A stretch of DNA of 48,821 bases from Clostridia bacterium (lineage in GTDB: Bacteria; Bacillota; Clostridia; Oscillospirales; Acutalibacteraceae): assembly GCA_029098305.1 (NCBI GenBank), contig JAQXOB010000044.1, forward strand, positions 1 to 48,821. The letters are read 5' to 3'. This document shows positions 7,303 to 15,130 of the stretch, in pieces (the stretch's first letter is position 1; every line of letters starts with the position of its first letter). The notes under the pieces are model-generated. The model was given only the letters and a program-made list of their open reading frames with translations, was not told where the DNA came from and did no database searches. The position numbers were made by a program, and so were the translations under genes.

Positions 7303-8904
7303 ATGATGCGTGCTCTGTTTAAAAAACAGTTTCTGGAGATAAACGCTCTTTATTTTCAGGACAAAAAAACCGGTAAAATACGCTCTAAAGGCGGTATGGT
7401 GGCTTTTGTTCTCTTATTTGCATTTGTGTTTTTCTCTGTGGGTATGGCTTTCTTTGGCACTGCAGATATGCTCACAGATGCACTAATACCTCTTAATTTG
7501 GACTGGCTTTATTTTTCTCTTATGGGAATGATGGCGATTGCCTTGGGCGTGTTTGGAAGTGTTTTCAACACATTTGCAGGCTTATATCATGCCAAAGACA
7601 ACGACCTGCTTTTATCTATGCCTATCAAGCCCTCGCAAATACTGCTTGTGAGAATGAGCAGTGTGTATGCTATGAGTTTGCTATACACCTCGCTGGTGTG
7701 GGTGCCGACCTTTTTGCAATACGGCGTAAAGACAGGATGGAAGGCTGAATCAATCGGATTTTCTATAATGCTAACATTCATATTATCTGCATTTGTAACA
7801 GTGCTTACTTGTGCCTTAGGATATGTGGTGGCATTGATATCCGGCAAGCTAAAGAATAAGAGCTTTATAACTGTTATTTTATCGGTTGCTTTTCTTGGCA
7901 TATATTATTTTGTGTATTTCAAGATCAATTCGCTCTTACAATCGTTAGCGATGTATAGTAATGAGATTGGCGGTGCTATAAAGAGATGGGTTTTCCCTAT
8001 ATATCATCTTGGGCTTGGCGCTAGTGGCAACGCAATTTCTCTGCTTATTTTTACAGCCATCACTATGGCACTATTTGCTATATGCACACTCATACTCTCT
8101 CGCAGCTTCATCAAAATTATAACATCTAACACAAGCTCTAAAAAGGCTGTTTATAAAGAGAAATCTACAAAAGCATCAAATCAAAAAACCACACTGCTAA
8201 AAAAAGAGCTACGACGCTTTGTATCAAGTCCCACATATATGCTAAACAACGGACTTGGTATTCTAATAATGATTGTAGCAGCAGTTGCCGCACTTATTAA
8301 GGCTAATGATATTAATATGATTTTGGGTGCAGTTTCTGCCGAGCTAAAAGGTTTTGAAAATATGGTGCCTGTGATTGCGCTGTCAGCTATACTGATGTTT
8401 ATATCCACAAATGTCATATCTGCTCCATCTATTTCGCTGGAAGGCAAGCACATCTGGATAGCACAATCGCTCCCTGTGGACACCCTGCAAATACTTCATG
8501 CAAAACAAAAAATGCATATTCTCATCAACACAGTGCCTACTGTGATCTGCACAGCATTGATCGGTGTTTCTTTTAAGATAGATGTGATAACAACTTTATG
8601 CATGATAGTCACAGCGTTTTGCTTTATACTCTTCACAAGCGCATTGGGCTTAACTCTTAATCTAAAAAAACCAAATTTAGAATGGACCAATGAGGCTGTA
8701 CCTATAAAGCAAAGCACGAGCGTGACGCTTACACTTTTCTCAGGATGGGCAATAGCCGCTGTTATTGTAGTGGCGGACTACCTTTTGAAAGGTTTAAACC
8801 CTACAGTTTTCCTCAGCATAGTAGATATTGTACTACTTACATCAAGCCTATTGCTTAACAAATGGATAAAAACCAAAGGCACAAAGATTTTTGAAGAACT
8901 TTAA
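7303..8904 (+). CDS. ABC exporter permease (ABC-2-like)
   Basis: This 533-residue integral membrane protein has around eleven or twelve hydrophobic segments arranged as two halves separated by a cytoplasmic stretch (about 275-305, KAVYKEKSTKASNQKTT). It is cotranscribed with the ATPase gene and together they should form a homodimeric exporter; the substrate cannot be told from sequence. The segment KDNDLLLSMPIKPSQILLVR resembles the coupling region seen in ABC-2 permeases of bacitracin- or antibiotic-type exporters. The neighbouring SH3b lipoprotein has its own promoter and may be unrelated. Confidence 0.8.
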   Translation: MMRALFKKQFLEINALYFQDKKTGKIRSKGGMVAFVLLFAFVFFSVGMAFFGTADMLTDALIPLNLDWLYFSLMGMMAIALGVFGSVFNTFAGLYHAKDNDLLLSMPIKPSQILLVRMSSVYAMSLLYTSLVWVPTFLQYGVKTGWKAESIGFSIMLTFILSAFVTVLTCALGYVVALISGKLKNKSFITVILSVAFLGIYYFVYFKINSLLQSLAMYSNEIGGAIKRWVFPIYHLGLGASGNAISLLIFTAITMALFAICTLILSRSFIKIITSNTSSKKAVYKEKSTKASNQKTTLLKKELRRFVSSPTYMLNNGLGILIMIVAAVAALIKANDINMILGAVSAELKGFENMVPVIALSAILMFISTNVISAPSISLEGKHIWIAQSLPVDTLQILHAKQKMHILINTVPTVICTALIGVSFKIDVITTLCMIVTAFCFILFTSALGLTLNLKKPNLEWTNEAVPIKQSTSVTLTLFSGWAIAAVIVVADYLLKGLNPTVFLSIVDIVLLTSSLLLNKWIKTKGTKIFEEL

Positions 8905-8911
8905 TCAAAAT

Positions 8912-8959
8912 AGCCGCGATAAATTTCTGATAAGCAGAATTTAGCGTGGCTGTTTTTTT
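8912..8959 (+). terminator. Terminator of the ABC exporter operon
   Basis: A GC-topped stem (AGCCGCG...CGTGGCT, extended by the TAAATTTCTG/CAGAATTTA pairing) is followed by seven T residues. Confidence 0.9.
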
Positions 8960-8992
8960 GCCCATTTTGAGAACCACAGACACAGAAAGCGG

Positions 8993-9032
8993 GTAGAAAA
9001 ATGTTGACTAAAGTAGAAAAATGTTTTACAAT
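8993..9032 (+). promoter_or_regulatory. Promoter with two 13-bp direct repeats, upstream of the SH3b lipoprotein gene
   Basis: TTGACT (9004-9009) and TACAAT (9027-9032) are 17 bp apart. GTAGAAAAATGTT occurs twice, at 8993-9005 and 9013-9025, exactly 20 bp apart, so the copies bracket the -35 box and fill the spacer on nearly the same DNA face. This spacing suits a regulator binding as a tandem dimer, but no regulator is identified. Confidence 0.65.
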
Positions 9033-9089
9033 TAATAAAATTGAGAAATTTGCACATTTATAGAAATATTAAGATAAAGGATGATAACA

Positions 9090-10370
9090 ATGAAAAAGGC
9101 GTTACCGTTAATATTAGTATCATGCATACTGTTTTCATTATGCAGTTGCAACTTGTTTAACAACCACGACGATTATCCTGTAACAATCGGAAATGTGGTG
9201 ATTGGCGAAAAGCCTGACACTGTGGTGTGTCTTAGCGAAAGTGCCGCTGATATCATAATAGCCTGTGGCTACAGCACAATGATATCTGCCAGAAGTGAGG
9301 ATTGCGACCAAAACTCCATCTCTCTGATACCATCTATCGGCACGAGCAGTGCGCCGGATATCGAGGCTATAGTGGGTTTGGAATGTGATGTGGTGATCTC
9401 TGATGATAAGCTCACAGCAGACGACAAGAAAAAGCTTGAGCAATCAGGCATCAAGGTGTTAGCTCTCACAAACGCAACCACACGTGATGAACTCACCAGA
9501 ATGTACAGCAATATTTCGGCTGTTTTTGAAGGCAACACCACCGGCAGAGCAAACGGCGAAAAAAAGATAGAAAATATTTTTTCTTCTATAGATGAGCTTA
9601 ACCGACAGATACCTGATTCGCAAATAGTAAACACAGCCTGCTATATATATGATGTAGATGGCGATGATGTTAAACTGGTGACAGGCGATTCATTTGCAAG
9701 CAATTTGATAGAATACACGAAAACTACAAACGTGGGCGCAGGCGCTATTAATTCTACATTAGATGCCACTACACTCAAAATGCAAAATCCAAAGTTCATT
9801 TTCTGCGCACCGGGAGTAAAGCAAAAGCTCGAAAACCACGAAATATTGAGCAAGCTATATGCACTCAACGAAGGCAACATCTTTGAGCTGGAGCCATCTG
9901 CAATGCAAAGGCAAGGCAATACAATTCTTTCAACAGTAGAATTTATGGTAGTTTCTATGTATCCTGAGCTTACGGGCGATCATTCCGAATCCAGCGACAG
10001 CGACACATCAGACACCGACAGCATGACCGATAGTGATATTGCTTCCGACACAGATACATCATCTGATGATAGCGAATCAGACACAGATAATAGCGACTCC
10101 GAAGAGTCTTCCGACACAGATGAAGAAGCTACAGACGTTTCTTCCACATCATCACAAGATGGCACAAGATATTATCGTGTAAAATCTGATGACGGTTTAT
10201 CTCTCAGAAGCACACCCGAAAAGACCGACAACATAATCGGTAGCCTGATGGATCAGCAAAGAATAGAGCTTGTGGAAGATCTCGGCAACGGATGGTTCAG
10301 AGTTAAGACCGAAGACGGAAACGAAGGCTATTGTAGCAGTGAGTTCCTTGTAAAAGACAACGGACAATAA
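9090..10370 (+). CDS. Lipoprotein: TroA/BtuF-like binding domain fused to SH3b domain
   Basis: The protein of about 426 residues has a type II signal ending in LFSLCSC (lipidation at Cys20 counting from the ATG at 9090). A periplasmic-binding-protein domain (about 27-295) begins DTVVCLSESAADIIIACGYS and contains APDIEAIVGLECDVVI, the pattern of vitamin B12 or iron-siderophore binding proteins. An almost pure Asp/Ser/Thr/Glu linker of about 65 residues follows, then a C-terminal SH3b domain (YYRVKSDDGLSLRSTPE to GYCSSEFL), which usually contacts cell-wall peptide. I prefer the second ATG because AAAGGA lies 8 nt before it. No BtuCD-type permease or ATPase is nearby, so a sensor or wall-tethering role is as plausible as uptake. 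Confidence 0.82.
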   Translation: MKKALPLILVSCILFSLCSCNLFNNHDDYPVTIGNVVIGEKPDTVVCLSESAADIIIACGYSTMISARSEDCDQNSISLIPSIGTSSAPDIEAIVGLECDVVISDDKLTADDKKKLEQSGIKVLALTNATTRDELTRMYSNISAVFEGNTTGRANGEKKIENIFSSIDELNRQIPDSQIVNTACYIYDVDGDDVKLVTGDSFASNLIEYTKTTNVGAGAINSTLDATTLKMQNPKFIFCAPGVKQKLENHEILSKLYALNEGNIFELEPSAMQRQGNTILSTVEFMVVSMYPELTGDHSESSDSDTSDTDSMTDSDIASDTDTSSDDSESDTDNSDSEESSDTDEEATDVSSTSSQDGTRYYRVKSDDGLSLRSTPEKTDNIIGSLMDQQRIELVEDLGNGWFRVKTEDGNEGYCSSEFLVKDNGQ

Positions 10371-10392
10371 AAACACAATAAAACAAAAACAG

Positions 10393-10611
10393 GGTTGTCG
10401 CATTAAGGTTAATATGCACAAAAAACGAGGTTGTTATCTAAATCGGCTCCCTCTGACGAGGGATCTGTCGAGTGAAACGAGACTGAGGGAGAGAAAAACT
10501 GCATTTTTGCAGGATTTTTACCTTTTCTCTCCCTCCGTCAAAACTTCGTTTTGCCACCTCCCTCGTCAGAGGGAGGCGCAAATTGTGCAAATTGCCTCTA
10601 GTGCAACAGCC
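10393..10611. repeat. MITE-like palindromic element, copy A
   Basis: This ~219 bp imperfect palindrome has terminal inverted repeats of the form GGCTGTTGCACTA...AATTTGCACA and internal CTCCCTC/GAGGGAG hairpins. It shares most bases with copies at 36273-36492 (inverted) and 39018-39237 (same orientation). It has no coding capacity. It fills the gap between the SH3b lipoprotein gene and the convergent rlmA gene and could act as a bidirectional terminator. Confidence 0.85.
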
Positions 10612-10624
10612 CTATTATTTTTTG

Positions 10625-11431
10625 TCATTTTTGGCATACGATAAGCACAAATTCTATTTCTGTGCTAAGCTCGTCTGTCTGGCTGAGCTTTGCAAGACCT
10701 TTAGACGGTGTGTGATAAAAATAAGGTGTCATCATCGCAAGCGACATTATGTCTTCATTATTTTGCAAGGTTATGGTAGATGAAACCTTGATTTTTTCTA
10801 TAATCTTAAAATCGCCCACATCGGGAGCTTTCTCATCATTTTTGTAAGGTGAGTCATACATCAGCTCTTTTAGTCCATATAAATGCTCACTACCCGGCAC
10901 CACAGTGATTAACATACCGCCTTGCCTCATAATGCGATAAAATTCGCCACTATGAAAAGGAGCAAACAGATGAAAGGCAAAGTCTATGCTATCATCACAT
11001 ATCGGAATATCGGCTATATTCGCAACAAAAAAACTTGCTCCGCATTTTCTCTTGGAAGCAAGCCTCACCATCTCTTTGGAGAGGTCGAAGCCATAGTAGC
11101 TTATTTCAGGGTGACTTTGCATCACCTGCTGAGTGTAATACCCTTCGCCACAGCATATATCAAGAGCATTGCCATGCACGTTGTACTTAGTCATCACATC
11201 TGATATTGCCTGTGCCAATGGCATATAATAATTTTTATTGAGAAAATCACGTCTTGATACAGCCATCTTTCTGTTGTCGCCTGTGTTTTCGCCGGATTTG
11301 TGGCTTCTGCTGAGCAAATTTACATAGCCTTCCTTTGAGATGTCAAAAGAATGGTTGTTTTCGCATTTGAATGAGTTTTCGCATCTTTTTATCGTCATGC
11401 CACACACAGGGCATTTTAAAATTTCAGGCAT
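10625..11431 (-). CDS. rlmA: 23S rRNA (guanine-N1)-methyltransferase, RlmA family
   Basis: This 268-residue SAM-dependent enzyme methylates a guanine in 23S rRNA helix 35. The N-terminal zinc-binding motif CPVCGMTIKRCENSFKCENNHSFD provides Cys and His ligands; the segment KEGYVNLLSR is a family mark. The Rossmann methyltransferase core has ALDICCGEGYYTQ (motif I) and YGFDLSKEM, followed by FAPF. The family includes RlmA(I), for G745, and RlmA(II)/TlrB, for G748, which gives tylosin resistance in actinomycetes. Gram-positive members usually target G748; I cannot decide from sequence. Confidence 0.88.
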   Translation of the reverse strand: MPEILKCPVCGMTIKRCENSFKCENNHSFDISKEGYVNLLSRSHKSGENTGDNRKMAVSRRDFLNKNYYMPLAQAISDVMTKYNVHGNALDICCGEGYYTQQVMQSHPEISYYGFDLSKEMVRLASKRKCGASFFVANIADIPICDDSIDFAFHLFAPFHSGEFYRIMRQGGMLITVVPGSEHLYGLKELMYDSPYKNDEKAPDVGDFKIIEKIKVSSTITLQNNEDIMSLAMMTPYFYHTPSKGLAKLSQTDELSTEIEFVLIVCQK

Positions 11432-11510
11432 ATCTCTTCACAAAACAACGATAGAAATGGTTCACATACACATTTCTTGTCGCTGTACCTTTCACGTTAC
11501 TTTTTAGCTC

Positions 11511-12263
11511 TTAATAGTCATTTTCTACTGTGCTTATATGCACATTAACATCGCAAAAACGCTGAGCCAGCTTATCTGCAAGAGGCTTGATCACAACATT
11601 CTCCGTGTAATAATGCCCTGCATCCACCGCAAGCAAGCCATCATCAATTGCCATCAAAAACTCGTGATGTTTTATCTCACCTGTTACGAAGGCATCTATA
11701 CTGCTTTGTGCCATAAGTCCCACAAACTCTCCGCAAGCTCCGCCACCCACTGCTACTGTGCAAATATTCTTTTTAATTTTTTTATAATTTGATCGTACAC
11801 GTGGATTCGAGAGCTTTTGAGATACATACTTCTGAAATTCTTCTGCGCTCATCTCATATGGGAGTGTGCCTGTCACGATAGGCAGAGATGGCTCGATGAT
11901 ACCCTGATTTTGTAGTTGCAGTTCATCTGCAAGAGCTGTGTTCACGCCAAAAGGCTGTGCCAAATCGAGATTGGTGTGGGCGCTGATTACAGATATTTGC
12001 GAAAGTATCAGTTGATATCTCAGGTCATCCGCAGGTATTCTTTTCATTGGGTTAAAGATTATCGGATGATGCGTGATGATAAGCTGTGCATCAAGGCGTT
12101 TTGCCTCGTCTATCACTTCTTTGGTAATATCAAGTGCTACAAGCACATTTTTCACTGCCTGATCTCTATCGCCGATCAGCAATCCCACATTATCAAAATC
12201 CATAGCAGTATCAAAAGGTGCAAAGCTGTCTATATAATCATAAAAATCACGCACATGGCTCAT
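11511..12263 (-). CDS. Nif3-like dinuclear metal centre protein
   Basis: This 250-residue cytoplasmic protein of the Nif3/YqfO family forms a toroidal hexamer with two metals per subunit; its biochemical role is not settled (it was once called GTP cyclohydrolase I type 2-like). Metal ligands are visible in LIITHHPIIF, SAHTNLD and, near the C-terminus, DAGHYYTEN. It is the short form, lacking the PII-like insertion that makes many Firmicutes homologues about 370 residues. Its ATG overlaps the stop of trmK by 4 nt (ATGA), a conserved pairing in Firmicutes that implies coupled translation. Confidence 0.9.
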   Translation of the reverse strand: MSHVRDFYDYIDSFAPFDTAMDFDNVGLLIGDRDQAVKNVLVALDITKEVIDEAKRLDAQLIITHHPIIFNPMKRIPADDLRYQLILSQISVISAHTNLDLAQPFGVNTALADELQLQNQGIIEPSLPIVTGTLPYEMSAEEFQKYVSQKLSNPRVRSNYKKIKKNICTVAVGGGACGEFVGLMAQSSIDAFVTGEIKHHEFLMAIDDGLLAVDAGHYYTENVVIKPLADKLAQRFCDVNVHISTVENDY

Positions 12264-12958
12264 AATAGCATCTCCTTAATCTGTTCTAAAACTGTTGTCA
12301 CTCTGGTGTATTCTTTATTATCTTTGTTATGGTCGATACCTTTTAGCTTATTTGTAAGATGATATACCACCTTTTCTGCATAAGCTCTAAAAAGCTCTTT
12401 ATTATCATCGGGTTTGATGCTTCCCAAATGCTTTTCTATATCTTTAAGCTCTCTTGACTTGCCCGAAAATTTGACCAGCATCACAGAATACACTCTGCCT
12501 TCTGATAGCACACACTTTTCTTTTTCTATCTCATAGCCATTGGCATAGAGATATTCACGCAAAACCTCTGAGCGTGACATAGGCTGAAGTATCAGCCTTT
12601 TGCTATCGCTTCTGAGCCACTGTGCCTCTGATATGATTTTGACCACCAACTCACCGCCCATGCCGGCTATTATGATATCGTCTGCTTCATCGGCTTTTAT
12701 GCTCTGCAAGCCATCAGAAAGTCTTGTGGTTATAATAGACAATAGCTCATATTTTTGTATATTTGCCTCTCCTCTTTGCAGAGGTCCTTCTCTTAGGTCT
12801 GCCGCAATAGCAGAGGTTATTTTGCCCTGCTGTGCCAGATAAACAGGCAGATAAGCATGGTCTGTGCCGATATCTGCCACCTTAACACCATGCCTCACAA
12901 ACTCTCCGCAGAGGGCAAGACGTGGGCTTATCGAAATGAGGTTATTTATATAAATCAC
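12260..12958 (-). CDS. trmK: tRNA (adenine(22)-N1)-methyltransferase
   Basis: This 232-residue enzyme makes m1A22 in tRNA. It shows ISPRLALCGEFV, the SAM-binding VADIGTDHAYLPVYL (motif I), AADLREGPLQRG and the catalytic-region IIAGMGGELVVKII, then LQPMSRSEVLREYL, all diagnostic of TrmK, plus a C-terminal coiled region. It sits in a pth-trmK-nif3 set. The start is unusual: the annotated GTG (12958) lies inside its own AGGAG, leaving no spacing. The only in-frame codons at proper distance are ATT or ATA, so initiation may use a non-standard codon. Confidence 0.9.
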   Translation of the reverse strand: MIYINNLISISPRLALCGEFVRHGVKVADIGTDHAYLPVYLAQQGKITSAIAADLREGPLQRGEANIQKYELLSIITTRLSDGLQSIKADEADDIIIAGMGGELVVKIISEAQWLRSDSKRLILQPMSRSEVLREYLYANGYEIEKEKCVLSEGRVYSVMLVKFSGKSRELKDIEKHLGSIKPDDNKELFRAYAEKVVYHLTNKLKGIDHNKDNKEYTRVTTVLEQIKEMLL

Positions 12959-12968
12959 TCCTGTTTGA

Positions 12969-13589
12969 TCAGTTAAAAAGGTTCATTGCCTTGTCGATAT
13001 TTCCTGCGATTATATGCTCCACTGCCGGCAAGGCGTTTTCACAGGTTTTAAGCAACGTTTTATATTCATCATCGCTAAACTTAGAAAGCACCCAATCCGC
13101 CAGATTATAGTCGGGATGAGGCTTGGCACCGATGCCCAGCTTTATCCTAGGGAACATATCACTGCCTGATAGATAAATGATATTAGCCATGCCACGCTGA
13201 CCGCCATCTGTGCCTTTTCGGCGGATTCGCATTTTGCCCACATCAAGCGAGATATCGTCTAAGATAACAATAACATTCTGCGGGTTAACCTTATAGAAAT
13301 TCATAGCCTGCACCACAGCCTCACCGCTGTTGTTCATATATGTCTGAGGCTTCATCAGAAGCACCTTTTTGCCGGATATAGTAGTGGTTGTGCAATAGGA
13401 CTTGAATTTTAATGTCTTTAGCTCACATCCAAGCCTTTCGCTCATTGTATCAACTGCGATAAAGCCTGCATTATGCCTTGTTCGCTCATATTTTTTATCA
13501 GGATTGCCCAAGCCTACCACAATATATTCTACGCTGCCTGAGCTTTCAAACTTGTCTTTCTTAGAAAACAGATTTAATATAACAAACAT
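12969..13589 (-). CDS. pth: Peptidyl-tRNA hydrolase
   Basis: This 206-residue enzyme cleaves peptidyl-tRNA that drops off ribosomes. It shows VVGLGNPDKKYERTRHNAGF with the catalytic His, KPQTYMNNSGEAV (Asn binding), VILDDISLDVGKMRIR (catalytic Asp) and the GQRGMANI helix. It carries about 18 extra residues before the core compared with typical enzymes, starting at an ATG only about 2 nt beyond a GAAGGG; an internal initiation closer to YIVVGLG is possible. Genes trmK and nif3 follow closely. Confidence 0.95.
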   Translation of the reverse strand: MFVILNLFSKKDKFESSGSVEYIVVGLGNPDKKYERTRHNAGFIAVDTMSERLGCELKTLKFKSYCTTTTISGKKVLLMKPQTYMNNSGEAVVQAMNFYKVNPQNVIVILDDISLDVGKMRIRRKGTDGGQRGMANIIYLSGSDMFPRIKLGIGAKPHPDYNLADWVLSKFSDDEYKTLLKTCENALPAVEHIIAGNIDKAMNLFN

Positions 13590-13612
13590 TCCCTTCGTAA
13601 TTAGTCAGAAGT

Positions 13613-13735
13613 AAAGACCACCAGTTCAAGAGGTGGCTTGCACAGCCCCTATAAGGGACCATTATCGGATTTCTCCCTAAAAAAGGGGACACCAAAATAA
13701 CATTATCGCATTGCACGCACTGCAACCCATAAATG
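13613..13735. repeat. Palindromic remnant, possibly IS200/IS605-derived
   Basis: It contains the hairpin CCACC-agttcaaga-GGTGG (about 13618-13637), then CCCCTATAAGGG and a CTCCCT...AGGGG-like stretch. It has no ORF and lies upstream of pth. Such subterminal hairpins are typical of IS200/IS605-family ends and their palindrome-associated derivatives, but no transposase is here, so the link is inference. Confidence 0.35.
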
Positions 13736-13746
13736 GGTAGTTATAT

Positions 13747-13873
13747 AAGGCTCTCCTGTGTAAGGGGAGCTGTTAGCAACGCTGACTGAGGGGTTGATTT
13801 TGTGATATATTTACTATACAATCCCTCCGTCTTTTGCTTCGCAAAATCCACCTCCCTTTTCACAAGGGAGGCT
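13747..13873. repeat. Palindromic intergenic repeat, second family
   Basis: This is an imperfect palindrome with outer arms AAGGCTCTCCTGTGTAAGG and the complement near CACAAGGGAGGCTTT, inner AGGGG/CCCTCC arms and a TTTTGCTTCGCAAAA hairpin. Its architecture resembles the 220-bp family elsewhere in the window, but the sequence and length (~127 bp) differ. It lies between pth and prs and is non-coding. Confidence 0.7.
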
Positions 13874-13974
13874 TTCTTTCGACCCAGTGAAACCGGGGGT
13901 GTTTTCCACGCCTTAAAACACCAAAACAAACGCCCGGAAATCATCTACCGGGCGCAAATAAAATGTTAAATAAA

Positions 13975-14937
13975 TTAATCAAACAATGAGGAGATTGGTT
14001 TATCCTCATAAATTCTCTCGATTGCTTCTGCAAAATGAGGTGCACATGGAAGAATCTTTATTTTGTCAATCATTTTGGACTCAGGCACCTTGATAGTATC
14101 GAGGAAGATGAACTCTTTGATTGGGCTGTTTTCTATCCTCTCAATAGCAGAGCCTGATAGCACAGGATGAGTAGCGGCAGCGATAACCTCGGTGGCTCCG
14201 CCTGTCTCTACAATAGCTTTTGCAGCATTGCATATTGTGCCTGCTGTGTCTACCATATCGTCCACGAGAATACATTTTTTTCCCTTAACATCGCCAATGA
14301 TGTTCATAACCTCGCTCACATTGGCTCTCTGACGGCGTTTATCGATAATAGCCAGAGGACAGCCCAGCTTGTTAGCATAGCTTCTGGCTCTTGTAACAGA
14401 GCCTAGGTCCGGCGATACGATAACATACTCATCTATATTTTTGCCCATTTTCTTTTTAAGATGATTGGCAATAACAGGCGCACCCAAAAGATTATCTACA
14501 GGGATATTAAAAAAGCCCTGAATCTGAGGAGCGTGCAGATCCATCGAAAGCACTCTGTCGGCACCTGCTGTGGTGATAATGTCAGCACAGAGCTTGGCAG
14601 AAATAGGATCACGTGATCTGGACTTTCTATCTTGTCTGGCATAGCCGAAGTAAGGCACAACCGCTGTAATTCGGGCGGCTGATGCACGCTTCATAGCATC
14701 TATCATGATAAGAAGCTCCATAAGATGGTTGTTTACCGGCTCACTGGTGGATTGCACAATAAAGCAGTCAGATCCTCTCACGCTCTCATACAGTGAAACA
14801 GATATCTCGCCATCACTGAATGTAGAGCAATCAGACTTGCCCATCTGCAATCCCAGACAATTTGCGATACCCATTGCAAGATCTTTGCTGGAATTACCTG
14901 AGAATATTTTGATATTTTTACCACGAACATTATTCAT
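13975..14937 (-). CDS. prs: Ribose-phosphate pyrophosphokinase (PRPP synthetase)
   Basis: This 320-residue class I enzyme makes PRPP from ribose 5-phosphate and ATP for nucleotide, His and Trp synthesis. It has the duplicated phosphoribosyltransferase fold, ATP-binding PYFGYARQDRKSRSRDPISA, the metal-binding DLHAPQIQGFF, the flexible loop IDKRRQ, and the PRPP-binding CILVDDMVDTAGTI. Length is normal. The ATG is preceded by AGGAG at 9 nt. It is transcribed alone; a TTTACT-17-TAGAAT pair in the 120 nt upstream is a possible promoter. Confidence 0.97.
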   Translation of the reverse strand: MNNVRGKNIKIFSGNSSKDLAMGIANCLGLQMGKSDCSTFSDGEISVSLYESVRGSDCFIVQSTSEPVNNHLMELLIMIDAMKRASAARITAVVPYFGYARQDRKSRSRDPISAKLCADIITTAGADRVLSMDLHAPQIQGFFNIPVDNLLGAPVIANHLKKKMGKNIDEYVIVSPDLGSVTRARSYANKLGCPLAIIDKRRQRANVSEVMNIIGDVKGKKCILVDDMVDTAGTICNAAKAIVETGGATEVIAAATHPVLSGSAIERIENSPIKEFIFLDTIKVPESKMIDKIKILPCAPHFAEAIERIYEDKPISSLFD

Positions 14938-15063
14938 ATCAACGCACTCCTGTAATATATTTGTAAATATATTCTATACCTTTTTCGACATAAAGTAAAG
15001 TATTTTGACTCAAATTTTACTTTTTTGGTTAATATATTTCAAAACAAATTGTGCCATATAAGT

Positions 15064-15103
15064 AAAAACCCGATATAAAACAAAATTATGTTTTAGTATC
15101 GGG
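15064..15103 (-). terminator. Terminator of ktrBA (minus strand)
   Basis: The stem CCCGATACTAAAAC / GTTTTATATCGGG on the minus strand is followed by TTTTT (plus-strand A run 15064-15068). Confidence 0.88.
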
Positions 15104-15130
15104 AAATAAATCTGTTTACATAAAAATTCA

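Noticed and set aside
9980-10165. Minus-strand frame opposite the Asp/Ser linker
   Set aside because: The low-complexity linker codons (GAC/TCA/GAT) read as Ser/Val on the other strand; there is no site and no independent evidence.
9976-10168. Asp/Ser-rich tract as a CRISPR or tandem-repeat array
   Set aside because: The nucleotide units are irregular, there are no spacers, and the frame is continuous with the lipoprotein.
7303-10370. ABC exporter pair and SH3b lipoprotein as one importer system
   Set aside because: A strong terminator and a separate promoter lie between them, and the permease has exporter-type topology rather than the BtuC type.
10414-10644. Plus-strand frames within the 220-bp element (and the similar frames at 36294-36476 and 39133-39333)
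   Set aside because: All three are translations of the same palindromic repeat in different frames and orientations; none has a proper site or conserved frame.
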